A stretch of DNA of 64,000 bases from Cyclobacteriaceae bacterium (lineage in GTDB: Bacteria; Bacteroidota; Bacteroidia; Cytophagales; Cyclobacteriaceae). Where the stretch lies: assembly GCA_028285685.1 (NCBI GenBank), contig JANQOR010000034.1, forward strand, positions 62,001 through 126,000. Direction: 5' to 3'. This document shows positions 17,009 to 25,768 of the stretch, in pieces. The position numbers and the translations under genes were made by a program. The notes beneath the pieces are model-generated. The model did no database searches. It saw only the letters and a program-made list of their open reading frames with translations, and was not told the DNA's origin. The first letter of the stretch is position 1; every line of letters starts with the position of its first letter.

Positions 17009-20000
17009 GTGAAATATCCCGAATATAAGAAAGTTAGCTACCCTGAGATCGCCGGGGAAATTTTATCCTTTTGGGAAAAGGAGAAGGTATTTGATCAGTC
17101 GATAACCTCACGTGAAGGGAAGGAGACCTTTACATTCTACGAAGGTCCTCCATCCGCAAACGGAACTCCTGGAATTCATCATGTGATGGCACGAACCGTA
17201 AAGGATCTTTTTTGCAGATTTAAGACACTTCAAGGTTACCAGGTAAAAAGAAAAGGTGGCTGGGATACGCATGGATTGCCGGTCGAACTGCAGGTTGAGA
17301 AAGAACTCGGGATTACAAAAGAAGATATTGGCAAAAAAATCACGGTTGAAGAATACAATTCCAAATGCCGGGAAGCGGTGATGAAATTTAAAGATCAATG
17401 GGATGACCTGACCAGAAAAATGGGTTATTGGGTTGACCTTGATGATCCTTATGTCACTTTTGAAAAAGACTATATAGAATCCGTTTGGAATCTTCTAAAG
17501 CAACTTCACGATAAGGGATTGTTGTACAAAGGTTATACCGTGCAGCCCTACTCACCAGCCGCGGGAACAGGCCTTTCATCCCATGAATTAAACCAACCTG
17601 GAACGTACCAAGATGTGAAAGACACCTCCATCGTGGCTCAGTTCAAGGTAAAAAGAAGTGAAAGATCTGAATTTCTATTTGAAAACGACAATGAGGACGT
17701 ACGAATTCTCGCTTGGACAACCACTCCCTGGACGCTTCCCGCAAACTGCGCATTGGCCGTAGGAGAAAAAATTCAATACACGAAGGTCAAGACCTTTAAT
17801 CAATATACAGGAAAGCCAATATCAGTGGTTCTTGCAACAGACCTGGTTGGGAAATTTTTCTCAGAAAAAGCGAAGGACGTCGCCTTGACTGATTACCAGG
17901 AAGGTGACAAACTGATTCCATTCGAACTGTCAGGAGAATGGCTAGGAAAAGAATTTCTTGAGATTAGGTATGAGCAATTGATGTCCTATGTGACCAATCC
18001 TGATCTGGAAGAAAATGCCTTCCGAGTAATTGCCGGGGATTTTGTTTCCACGGAAGACGGAACTGGTGTTGTTCACACCGCATCTGTTTTTGGTGCAGAC
18101 GACTTCAGAATCACCCAGGCGGCAGGCGTTCCCTCCGTAATGGTCAAAGACGAAAACGGGCAGGATGCACCTCTGGTAGACAAGCAGGGAAAGTTTGTCA
18201 AAGAAGTAACGGATTTTGCAGGGCGATACGTGAAGGAGGAATACTATGATGACGAAACAAGACGTGATCCAGACTTTAAGCCCACAGATGTCTTAATAGC
18301 TATCAAGCTAAAAGAGGACAACAAAGCCTTCAAAGTGGAAAAATATGTGCACTCGTATCCACATTGCTGGCGAACAGACAAACCGGTGCTGTACTATCCA
18401 CTCGATTCATGGTTTGTAAAAACCACGGCTCTGAAAGACAAATTGGTGGATCTAAACAAAACAATCAATTGGAAGCCGGCCTCTACCGGCACAGGTCGAT
18501 TTGGAAATTGGTTGGAGAATCTGGTTGATTGGAATCTCAGTCGATCTAGGTATTGGGGCACGCCTTTACCTGTTTGGGTCACCGAAGATCGAAAAGAAAT
18601 TAAATGTATAGGAAGTCTCAATGAGCTAAGAGAAGAGGTCAACAAATCCGTTGACGCTGGTTTTATGAACCAATCGATTGGTGAAGATTTTGACCTACAT
18701 CGCCCGTATGTTGACGAAGTTTTTCTTGTCAGTGACTCCGGACAGAAAATGACACGAGAGCCTGATCTAATCGATGTCTGGTTCGATTCAGGTTCCATGC
18801 CGTATGCTCAGTGGCATTTCCCTTTTGAAAATCACGATATTTTCAACGCCAACTTCCCAGCAGATTTTATTGCAGAGGGAGTCGATCAAACTCGTGGATG
18901 GTTTTTCACACTTCATGCAATAGCAGTCCTACTCTATGATAGTGTGGCCTTCAAAAATGTCATGGCTAATGGATTAGTTCTTGACAAAGAAGGAAACAAA
19001 ATGTCTAAGCGACTTGGAAACGCGATTAATCCATTTGATACGCTTGGAGAATATGGCGCAGATCCAACCCGCTGGTACATGATTGTAAATGCGAACCCAT
19101 GGGACAATCTAAAATTTGACCTTGAGGGTGTAGCTGAAGTGCAAAGAAAGTTCTTTGGCACACTGACCAACACATATTCGTTCTTCGCATTGTATGCCAA
19201 TCTTGACGGGTTCCAGATGGACGAGATGAATGTCATTCCAGTCAGAAATAGACCCAGATTTGACCGATGGATCTTGTCAGAGTTACAAACGCTCATTAAA
19301 GAAACTACTACCTACTATGAGGAGTACGAACCTACAAAAGCAGCACGCGCCATCCAGGAATTCGTAAATGATCAACTCTCGAACTGGTATATCCGACTTT
19401 CTCGGAAACGGTTCTGGAAGAGTGAGATGAATGAGGATAAAAAAGCTGCTTATGAAACATTGTATGAGTGCCTGATGGTCACCGCTCAGTTGATGAGTCC
19501 GATTGCACCATTCTATGCTGATTGGCTATACAAGAATTTATCAGACGGTATTCGCGAAAAAGCAAAGCAGGACAACACGCCTTTAAAAGAGGATTCTGTT
19601 CACCTCTCAGCTCTCACCAAAGCCGAAGAAGATAAAATTGATGCTACACTTAGCAAAAGCATGCACCTGGCGCAGGGGATCTCTTCACTGGTCCATTCAT
19701 TACGGAAAAGAGAGAAGATCAAGGTACGACAACCGCTCAGTAAAATTCTGGTCCCCGTTTTGAAAGAGGAAACCAAACAATTTATTGAAGAAGTAGAAAG
19801 TCTGATTCTTAGCGAGATCAACGTGAAGGAGATCGAATATATTAGTGATGATTCCGGGATACTGGTCAAAAAAATCAAGCCCAACTTCAGAAAGCTAGGT
19901 CAGGAGTACGGGCCCAAAATGAAGGAAATTGCGAATGCAATCAACGGATTTGGAAAAGATGATATTGCAGCGATTGAAAGTGACGGAACATACGAAATTG

Positions 20001-20392
20001 AAATTCAGGGTGAAAAAATAAACCTGGGTCTTGAAGATGTGGAAATCAGCTCGGAGGATATTCCTGGCTGGTTGGTGGCTTCAGAAGGCTCGCTAACTGT
20101 GGCGCTCGACATTACGTTAACAGATGAACTTAGAAAAGAGGGCCTTAGCAGGGATGTGGTAAACAGAGTTCAGAACCTCAGAAAAGACAAAGGATTGGAG
20201 GTTCAGGATAAGATTGCCATCGAGTATTTTACTACAGATGTAATGTTAAGAGATGCCGTGAGTGTTTTTAATGATTACATAAAAGAAGAAACACAAGCGT
20301 TAACTGTTCAATTCTCTGAGGATCAGCGAAATCCAGAAACGTTTGATATTGACGGAATCGAGTTGAAAGTACAAATTGAAGTATCCAGATAG
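17009..20392 (+). CDS. ileS: Isoleucyl-tRNA synthetase
   Basis: An 1127-residue class I synthetase that charges tRNA-Ile and edits Val-tRNA. The HIGH-type motif is GIHH (about residues 55-58) within PPSANGTPGIHHVM, and the KMSKR signature is in GNKMSKRLGN (about 664-668). The CP1 editing domain lies between (about 190-400, with the TTPWTLPANCALAV start), and a long C-terminal anticodon-binding region follows. The start is a GTG at 17009 that places the conserved YPEIAGEILSFWEKEKVF at the N-terminus. The length fits the long IleS type 2 form, which is often less sensitive to mupirocin; the resistance point is family knowledge, not seen here. lspA follows 15 bases later. Confidence 0.97.
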   Translation: MKYPEYKKVSYPEIAGEILSFWEKEKVFDQSITSREGKETFTFYEGPPSANGTPGIHHVMARTVKDLFCRFKTLQGYQVKRKGGWDTHGLPVELQVEKELGITKEDIGKKITVEEYNSKCREAVMKFKDQWDDLTRKMGYWVDLDDPYVTFEKDYIESVWNLLKQLHDKGLLYKGYTVQPYSPAAGTGLSSHELNQPGTYQDVKDTSIVAQFKVKRSERSEFLFENDNEDVRILAWTTTPWTLPANCALAVGEKIQYTKVKTFNQYTGKPISVVLATDLVGKFFSEKAKDVALTDYQEGDKLIPFELSGEWLGKEFLEIRYEQLMSYVTNPDLEENAFRVIAGDFVSTEDGTGVVHTASVFGADDFRITQAAGVPSVMVKDENGQDAPLVDKQGKFVKEVTDFAGRYVKEEYYDDETRRDPDFKPTDVLIAIKLKEDNKAFKVEKYVHSYPHCWRTDKPVLYYPLDSWFVKTTALKDKLVDLNKTINWKPASTGTGRFGNWLENLVDWNLSRSRYWGTPLPVWVTEDRKEIKCIGSLNELREEVNKSVDAGFMNQSIGEDFDLHRPYVDEVFLVSDSGQKMTREPDLIDVWFDSGSMPYAQWHFPFENHDIFNANFPADFIAEGVDQTRGWFFTLHAIAVLLYDSVAFKNVMANGLVLDKEGNKMSKRLGNAINPFDTLGEYGADPTRWYMIVNANPWDNLKFDLEGVAEVQRKFFGTLTNTYSFFALYANLDGFQMDEMNVIPVRNRPRFDRWILSELQTLIKETTTYYEEYEPTKAARAIQEFVNDQLSNWYIRLSRKRFWKSEMNEDKKAAYETLYECLMVTAQLMSPIAPFYADWLYKNLSDGIREKAKQDNTPLKEDSVHLSALTKAEEDKIDATLSKSMHLAQGISSLVHSLRKREKIKVRQPLSKILVPVLKEETKQFIEEVESLILSEINVKEIEYISDDSGILVKKIKPNFRKLGQEYGPKMKEIANAINGFGKDDIAAIESDGTYEIEIQGEKINLGLEDVEISSEDIPGWLVASEGSLTVALDITLTDELRKEGLSRDVVNRVQNLRKDKGLEVQDKIAIEYFTTDVMLRDAVSVFNDYIKEETQALTVQFSEDQRNPETFDIDGIELKVQIEVSR

Positions 20393-20407
20393 CCTAACTT
20401 GAATTAA

Positions 20408-21034
20408 ATGAAAAGTCCAGCTCTAAAATATTTTCTCATTAGCCTCTTGATTATCATCATTGACCAGGTGGTGAAAATGTTGGTTCACAATAATATGACA
20501 ATGGGCTCTGGAGGGCAGATCATGATCTTTGGTACGTGGTTCAAACTGCATTACCTCACGAATCCGGGAATGGCATTCGGGTTAAAGCTTGATTTTCTCT
20601 ATGGTAAACTAATTCTGACTGTCTTCAGAATCGGTGCGATGTTCGCAATAGGCTATTACCTGTTTTCACTAGTAAAAAAACAATCTCCAAGAGGCTTACT
20701 TGTTTGTATTGCACTGATCCTTGGCGGAGCGATCGGCAATCTCATTGATAGTATTTTCTATGGTGTTTTATTGGACAATGCACCTTTTGATGCCCCATCT
20801 CCATGGTTCCATGGTCAGGTGATAGATATGTTTTATATCGACATCTGGGAAGGTTACCTTCCGGATTGGATCCCACTACTAGGAGGGGATTATATGGCGC
20901 TTTGGCCGGTTTTCAACATAGCTGATGCATCCATTTTTACATCCATTTGCATCATTCTTGTCTTTCAAAAAAGGTACTTCAAAAAAGAGGAAACAGAGGA
21001 AAGCCCGGAGATTGAAGAGCCTGCAAGCGTCTAA
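20408..21034 (+). CDS. lspA: Lipoprotein signal peptidase (signal peptidase II)
   Basis: A 208-residue integral membrane aspartyl peptidase that cleaves prolipoproteins just before the lipidated Cys. The conserved blocks are present: IIIDQVVKMLVHNN near residue 17, LTNPGMAFGL (about 51-60) and FNIADASIF (about 170-178) with the catalytic Asp. A longer loop with HGQVIDMFYIDIWEGYLPDWI is typical of Bacteroidota LspA. It follows ileS closely, a widely conserved linkage, and serves the many lipoproteins encoded in this window. Confidence 0.95.
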   Translation: MKSPALKYFLISLLIIIIDQVVKMLVHNNMTMGSGGQIMIFGTWFKLHYLTNPGMAFGLKLDFLYGKLILTVFRIGAMFAIGYYLFSLVKKQSPRGLLVCIALILGGAIGNLIDSIFYGVLLDNAPFDAPSPWFHGQVIDMFYIDIWEGYLPDWIPLLGGDYMALWPVFNIADASIFTSICIILVFQKRYFKKEETEESPEIEEPASV

Positions 21035-21037
21035 GTT

Positions 21038-21772
21038 TTGAACGTTTTTCATGTACTAAACGGCGATGCGCTAAAATCTCAGATTCCACGTAACTCTGTT
21101 GAGGGAGAGCTAATTGTGATGCGTGAGTGTCTGGTCGACGGGAATGTTTCTGGAGAGACACTCGAAGACCTAATCAGTACAAGGATCAAATCAATGCATG
21201 AAATGTTTGGAGCTTCGGAGTTGGATTATCTGCAAAAGGCTGCACCCGAACTACACAAGATTAACCAGATAAATGAAGGAGAGGTAAACCTTTGGTTTGA
21301 AGATGATCTTTTTTGCCAGGTAAACCTTTGGTTTGTTTGTCATCTCCTCTCCGGAAAATCTATATCGGCCTACTTAGTAAGGCCCAATGGCTCCCTTCGG
21401 TTTGGCTTTGGAGGTGTCAGCCCCGACGACCTGCCCAAACTGCTTGATGATAGAATTTTGCTTAGCGATATACAGGTCACCCAATTCGCTCAACTGTGGA
21501 AAGCTTACCAACGTGAAGATTTGGATGAGCTTTTAGGATTTTCTCAAAAGCTCACTGATGAATTTCCTTTTTTAGCTGATGCCATTCAAGCCCAATTGAA
21601 TAGACGACCAACTGGCGATGGACTTCCTGAGCGTACACTCCGCGAAATCATGACTGAACTCAACACCCAGGATTTTGGCACGGTATTCAGGGAATTTTCC
21701 AGACGACTTCCAATCTACGGATTCGGAGACTTACAGGTAAGACGCATTTTTGGTCGACTCATTGAAAATTGA
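21038..21772 (+). CDS. DUF1835 domain protein
   Basis: A 244-residue cytoplasmic protein of the DUF1835 family. The N-terminus reads VFHVLNGDAL ... ELIVMRECLVDG, the classic start of this family, so the TTG at 21038, three bases after the lspA stop, is the likely start. The middle has the family's LWFEDDLFCQ block (about residues 87-96), and the C-terminal third resembles the associated DUF3658-type helices. No biochemical function is established for the family. An 18-base perfect direct repeat lies in the LWF region (see findings). Confidence 0.82.
   Translation: MNVFHVLNGDALKSQIPRNSVEGELIVMRECLVDGNVSGETLEDLISTRIKSMHEMFGASELDYLQKAAPELHKINQINEGEVNLWFEDDLFCQVNLWFVCHLLSGKSISAYLVRPNGSLRFGFGGVSPDDLPKLLDDRILLSDIQVTQFAQLWKAYQREDLDELLGFSQKLTDEFPFLADAIQAQLNRRPTGDGLPERTLREIMTELNTQDFGTVFREFSRRLPIYGFGDLQVRRIFGRLIEN
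21282..21335 (+). repeat. 18-bp perfect direct repeat inside the DUF1835 gene
   Basis: AGGTAAACCTTTGGTTTG occurs at 21282-21299 and again at 21318-21335, exactly 36 bases (12 codons) apart, so both copies encode VNLWF. The first copy belongs to the family's usual LWFEDDLF block. Confidence 0.9.
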
Positions 21773-21804
21773 TTTGGTTGGTATATTTGGGGAACTCGTA
21801 ACCC

Positions 21805-22413
21805 ATGTCCAAATCCAAACTAGATTTTAGGCACCTACTTATAGAAGCCGTTCTCATTGTTTTTACTGTTCTTCTAGCCCTTGCCTTAAGCGAATGGCGA
21901 AGTAGTATCAAAGAAGACAATACACGGGAAGCTGTTCTGGCTAATATCGTACGAGAAATCAAAGCCAATAAAGAGGACCTTGAAAGTAAGAAAGAGTATC
22001 ACCTTCGAATGTCGAAAAAAATCAAGAATTACCTTGAGTCAGACAGCCTTTGGCAACTCCTCAACTACCAATCAGGAATTGAGGCAATGATGCAAATATT
22101 GGATAGTGGCATTCAAAATCCGGACCTTCAATCTGGTGCCTGGAGAAGTGCGGAACTAAGTGGCATTGTCAATTCATTCGACTACGAAACCATCTACGTT
22201 CTGTCCAATGTTTACAGGATCCAGGAAGACGGCCCTGCCAGTACCTGGAAGGAGCTTGCTTCTCTATTTGGAGACCCAAGCTCATACGATCCGGAAAATG
22301 CCAAGCGACTCGGACTCATGCTACAATTGGGATTTGCTGAACTCTACTCACAGGAGCGAAGCTTGATATATACCTATGACAATGCGTTGCAAGCACTTGA
22401 AAAAAGGAACTAG
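21805..22413 (+). CDS. Membrane-anchored protein, DUF6090-like
   Basis: A 202-residue protein with one N-terminal hydrophobic segment (about residues 11-28, LLIEAVLIVFTVLLALAL) immediately followed by SEW and a long charged helical region. This architecture, short cytoplasmic start plus helix ending in a Trp and then Glu/Lys-rich coiled helix, resembles the DUF6090 family common in Bacteroidota, whose function is unknown. It follows the DUF1835 gene by 32 bases on the same strand. The match is by layout and not by a strong motif. Confidence 0.6.
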   Translation: MSKSKLDFRHLLIEAVLIVFTVLLALALSEWRSSIKEDNTREAVLANIVREIKANKEDLESKKEYHLRMSKKIKNYLESDSLWQLLNYQSGIEAMMQILDSGIQNPDLQSGAWRSAELSGIVNSFDYETIYVLSNVYRIQEDGPASTWKELASLFGDPSSYDPENAKRLGLMLQLGFAELYSQERSLIYTYDNALQALEKRN

Positions 22414-22456
22414 AACTTCTCTTTTTGTTTTCAAATAAATTTTTACTTTAGTTTTC

Positions 22457-22754
22457 ATGAACAAGCCGAGGGTTTTAAAGGCCTTTGAAAATCTGGATGA
22501 TGACATCCGGAAACGGATAAAACTGACTTATCCAGACGGCTTCAAAGACTATCTCATTTTCTTCCAAAATCAGCATGGAGAGACTCAAAGCGGACTGCCT
22601 TTTGAGACAGAGGATTGCTACTACCTGGTGAAAATGACACACAGCCGAGGCAATGGAGATGATAGAGGAAGACGAAGACTACGGTGAAGATGGAGTTCTA
22701 AAGGCAGAGATTCGAGAAGAGTATGAGGACCAACTCGACCTAGAAGAACCCTAG
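22457..22754 (+). pseudogene. Small acidic conserved protein, broken by a single-base frameshift
   Basis: Reading from the ATG at 22457 gives KPRVLKAFENLDDDIRKRI ... LPFETEDCYYLVKMT, then a short Arg-rich tail ending at 22687. From 22638 the next frame is open and continues the same kind of sequence: AEAMEMIEEDEDYGEDGVLK, then EIREEYEDQLDLEEP, stop at 22752-22754. Skipping one base around 22637-22645 (within ACACACAG) joins the two into a coherent protein of 98 residues with an acidic end, which matches my memory of small acidic Cytophagales proteins of this pattern. Possible causes are a real frameshift mutation, a sequencing slip in the AC repeat, or programmed +1 frameshifting. Function unknown. 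Confidence 0.72.
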
Positions 22755-22815
22755 GCGAAAACCGAGGCAATAAATGCCGTCCTCTAAATAACCAAAAAGT
22801 GTTTCGTGATGAAAT

Positions 22816-24027
22816 TTATCCTGAAACCTCTTCGGTCAAAATTTCCGGTTTCCCTTCCAGTGTTTTATGAACAGGACATCTATCGGCAATTTCGATTAGC
22901 CGCTTTCGCTGCTCTGGTGTCAAATCCCCCTTCAACGAAACCAAACGTTTAATCTGGTCAATTTTACCCTTTGAGTCTTCACTGTTTTCGCCATCGCTCT
23001 TGTGAATCTTATCATGAGTCAATTGCACTTTCACCTCTTCAAGAGGAATCTTTTTAAAATCCGCATACATCCTTAATGTCATTGCCGTACATGCCCCCAG
23101 GCCTGACAGCAAATAGCCGTATGGTGTGGGGCCAAGATCGTCACCACCAACACTCGGCGGTTCATCTGCAATCAGATGATGCCTTCCGGCCGTAACTTCG
23201 GTGGTGTACCCCTGTGAGCCTATACGAGTCCAAACTTCACCTTCTGGAGCTTCTTCCATCTGGTGTTCTGTAATATATCTACTTGCCCATCCAGCTATCA
23301 CGGAGCCAACATATCGCGCATCGTCCTCCCTCATCAGCAAATGATCAGCTCCATCCAGTGAAACAAAACTTTTTGGATGCAGCGCCTCAACAAAAATTTC
23401 CTGGGCGCTTTCAATGCCAACAGTGCTGTCTTGCGGAGAATGCAAAACAAGAAGCGCCTTTTTCAAATTTCTAATGACCCCCTTCTTTTCGTTCTCGACA
23501 AGATCATCTAGAAATTGTTTTTTCATTTTGAACGGCCGGCCCCCTATATTGATTTCAGCCTCACCTTTTTCTTCCAATTCGCTCCTTCCCGATTCCAACA
23601 GATGCGAAACATGTGTTGGAGTAGATGGTGCTCCAACCGTAGCAACTGCCTTAACAGCTGGAAGTTGGCTAGCAACATGCAGAACAGCTGCTCCGCCAAG
23701 TGAGTGTCCCACAATAATCTGAGGTGCTTCGTAATTTTCATCTAAAAAATCATAAGCATCCATTAGGTCGGAAAGATTGGATGTGAAGTTCGTGTCTGCA
23801 AAATCACCTTTGCTTTGCCCCAGACCCGTGAAGTCAAACCGTAGGACAGCCATCCCTTCCTGGGTGAAAGCTTGCGAAATATGATCAACGGATTTCAGGT
23901 TTTTCGAACAAGTAAAACAATGGGCAAATAGCACAAACGCCTTAGGAGTTCCAATGAGCGGGAAATCTATCCTTCCGGACAGATCATTGCCATCTGCATT
24001 TTGAAAGGTAATTTTCTGAAATCGCAT
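22816..24027 (-). CDS. Alpha/beta hydrolase-OsmC fusion protein
   Basis: A 403-residue cytoplasmic fusion. Residues about 1-255 are an alpha/beta hydrolase with nucleophile Ser109 in the GHSLGG elbow, and likely acid Asp200 and His229. Residues about 265-400 are an OsmC/Ohr-type domain with two reactive Cys: Cys312 in GLGACTAMTLRMYAD and Cys384 in DRCPVHKTL. OsmC proteins reduce organic hydroperoxides. Bifunctional hydrolase/OsmC proteins are known in several bacterial groups, but their substrates are unsettled. The gene is divergent from the neighbouring DUF6134-like gene and probably responds to oxidative or acyl-peroxide stress (inference). Confidence 0.92.
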   Translation of the reverse strand: MRFQKITFQNADGNDLSGRIDFPLIGTPKAFVLFAHCFTCSKNLKSVDHISQAFTQEGMAVLRFDFTGLGQSKGDFADTNFTSNLSDLMDAYDFLDENYEAPQIIVGHSLGGAAVLHVASQLPAVKAVATVGAPSTPTHVSHLLESGRSELEEKGEAEINIGGRPFKMKKQFLDDLVENEKKGVIRNLKKALLVLHSPQDSTVGIESAQEIFVEALHPKSFVSLDGADHLLMREDDARYVGSVIAGWASRYITEHQMEEAPEGEVWTRIGSQGYTTEVTAGRHHLIADEPPSVGGDDLGPTPYGYLLSGLGACTAMTLRMYADFKKIPLEEVKVQLTHDKIHKSDGENSEDSKGKIDQIKRLVSLKGDLTPEQRKRLIEIADRCPVHKTLEGKPEILTEEVSG

Positions 24028-24107
24028 GAGATTAATGAGGTTTAATTATCTTGACCAGGAAACTGAACCAGCTTAATGGTGTCTTTAAGCTAGCAGGTTT
24101 TACGAAG

Positions 24108-24740
24108 ATGAACAGGTTTTCGATCATATTAGTGCTCCTCTTTCTTGCCGCATCATCAGCATGCGGACAAATGCTAAAATATGAGGTTGTGAAGGGAAGT
24201 AAAAAATTGGGTGATATGACGGTAGAGCGCCGGTCTAATCAGAATTACATCGAGTACCACATCAAAAGTAAGGTGGTTTTCAAAATCTTGTTCTCGTTCA
24301 CGGTCGATTTTGAGTGTTCATCTCAGTACGTAAATAACCAATTGGAGAGGGAAGCAACCGTTAACAAGCTGAATGGCTCGGTACAAAAATCATCAGAGAT
24401 CGTTAAAGATGGAAATCGGTACCTGCATACACAAAATGACGTTACCGTAGCAATGGAAGGTCCTATTGATTATTCGGTGGGTGCCATTTACCACAATGAA
24501 CCTTACCCGGGTCAAAAAGTATATTCCCCACAATTTGGTCAGTATCTCACTTTCGAAGAGATAGATGATCACGTATACAAAATGGAATCACCTGATGGCA
24601 CAAATGTTTACACCTATATGAACGGTATTTGCACTGAAGTGAAAGTTTCACGGGACTTTGCTAAATTCTACTTCAAGATGTCGCCCGAGACATTTTATGC
24701 ACTGAAAAATGAAGGTGATTCCATCGTCGGTGGTAACTAA
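24108..24740 (+). CDS. DUF6134-like exported protein
   Basis: A 210-residue exported protein starting at the ATG at 24108; an upstream TTG at 24051 in the same frame would add 19 residues ahead of the signal peptide and is less likely. The signal peptide is about residues 1-21 (FSIILVLLFLAASSACGQ). The mature part begins LKYEVVKGSKKLGDMTVER and continues with beta-strand rich sequence (KVVFKILFSFTVDFE), a pattern of the DUF6134 family of Bacteroidota. Its stop overlaps the stop region of the convergent ftsY gene by four bases. No function is known. Confidence 0.68.
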   Translation: MNRFSIILVLLFLAASSACGQMLKYEVVKGSKKLGDMTVERRSNQNYIEYHIKSKVVFKILFSFTVDFECSSQYVNNQLEREATVNKLNGSVQKSSEIVKDGNRYLHTQNDVTVAMEGPIDYSVGAIYHNEPYPGQKVYSPQFGQYLTFEEIDDHVYKMESPDGTNVYTYMNGICTEVKVSRDFAKFYFKMSPETFYALKNEGDSIVGGN

Positions 24741-25690
24741 TTCTTGAAAAAGGAATCGACGAATTCTGTCTTGTTGAAAATCTGTAAATCGTCCACTTTT
24801 TCTCCTACCCCAATATACTTGACTGGTATTTGAAATTGATCTGAAATTCCGATCACAACTCCACCTTTTGCGGTACCATCCAACTTTGTGATTGCCAATG
24901 ATGATACGTTGGTTGCCTTGGTGAACTCCTGTGCCTGAACAAAGGCATTTTGACCCGTACTTCCATCCAATACCAGCATCACATCATGTGGTGCTTCAGG
25001 GATAAATTTCTGAATCACTCCTTTGATCTTGGAGAGCTCGTTCATCAAATTCACTTTCGTATGTAATCTTCCAGCCGTATCAATGATCACAACATCAGCA
25101 TTTTCCTCCTGTCCTCGTTTTGCTGCTTCGAAAGCTACTGCCGCAGGATCCGTATTCATGCCTTTTGAAACCACAGGTACTCCTACACGTTCTCCCCACA
25201 TAATCAGTTGATCAACTGCTGCTGCACGAAAAGTGTCCGCTGCCCCGAGAATCACATTTTTGCCGATTGCTTTGAACTGTGCCGCGAGCTTACCAATGGT
25301 GGTAGTTTTCCCTACTCCATTTACTCCAACAACCAAGATGACATATGGTCCCTCCACTTCAGGAATACTAAAATCTTCCAGATCTACCGTGTTATTTTCT
25401 GAAAGCAGTCCGGCAATCTCCTCTCGTAGTATCCTGTTGAGTTCGTTCGTATTTAGATACTTGTCTTTCGCAACCCTCGCCTCAATTCGATCAATCACTT
25501 TCACGGTCGTTTCAACTCCCACATCAGAAGTAATTAGCACTTCCTCAAGGTCGTCTAGTACTTCAGCATCGACAGTGGATTTTCCGACAACCGCCTTGTT
25601 AAGCTTGGAAAAAAAGTTGTCTTTCGACTTCTCCAATCCCTTATCGAGAGATTCTTTTTTCTCTTTGGTAAAAAATTTTAGTAGGCCCAT
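24737..25690 (-). CDS. ftsY: Signal recognition particle receptor FtsY
   Basis: A 317-residue SRP GTPase that docks ribosome-SRP complexes at the inner membrane. N domain about 1-105; G domain with P-loop GVNGVGKTT (about 122-130), the DTAGR box (near 204), TKLDGTAKGG (near 268) and the closing GVGEKVDDLQIF. It is a short FtsY with only a small Lys-rich N-terminal extension and no long acidic A domain. In many Bacteroidota ftsY lies next to DUF4295, rpmG and rpmB; here a protease gene lies between them. Confidence 0.97.
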   Translation of the reverse strand: MGLLKFFTKEKKESLDKGLEKSKDNFFSKLNKAVVGKSTVDAEVLDDLEEVLITSDVGVETTVKVIDRIEARVAKDKYLNTNELNRILREEIAGLLSENNTVDLEDFSIPEVEGPYVILVVGVNGVGKTTTIGKLAAQFKAIGKNVILGAADTFRAAAVDQLIMWGERVGVPVVSKGMNTDPAAVAFEAAKRGQEENADVVIIDTAGRLHTKVNLMNELSKIKGVIQKFIPEAPHDVMLVLDGSTGQNAFVQAQEFTKATNVSSLAITKLDGTAKGGVVIGISDQFQIPVKYIGVGEKVDDLQIFNKTEFVDSFFKN

Positions 25691-25725
25691 TGGACGGCAA
25701 AAATAGAGTGAAAACCATAAAAAAA

Positions 25726-25745
25726 GAGCACCCTTTTGGATGCTC
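25726..25745 (-). terminator. Terminator of the S8 protease gene
   Basis: Stem GAGCAnCC/GGnTGCTC with a TTTT loop and one internal mismatch. A run of seven A on the left gives a U-tract on the minus strand. It lies between the S8 protease stop (25769) and the ftsY start (25690), so ftsY probably has its own promoter. Confidence 0.8.
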
Positions 25746-25768
25746 CTTTCTTGGTCATAAACAGAGAC

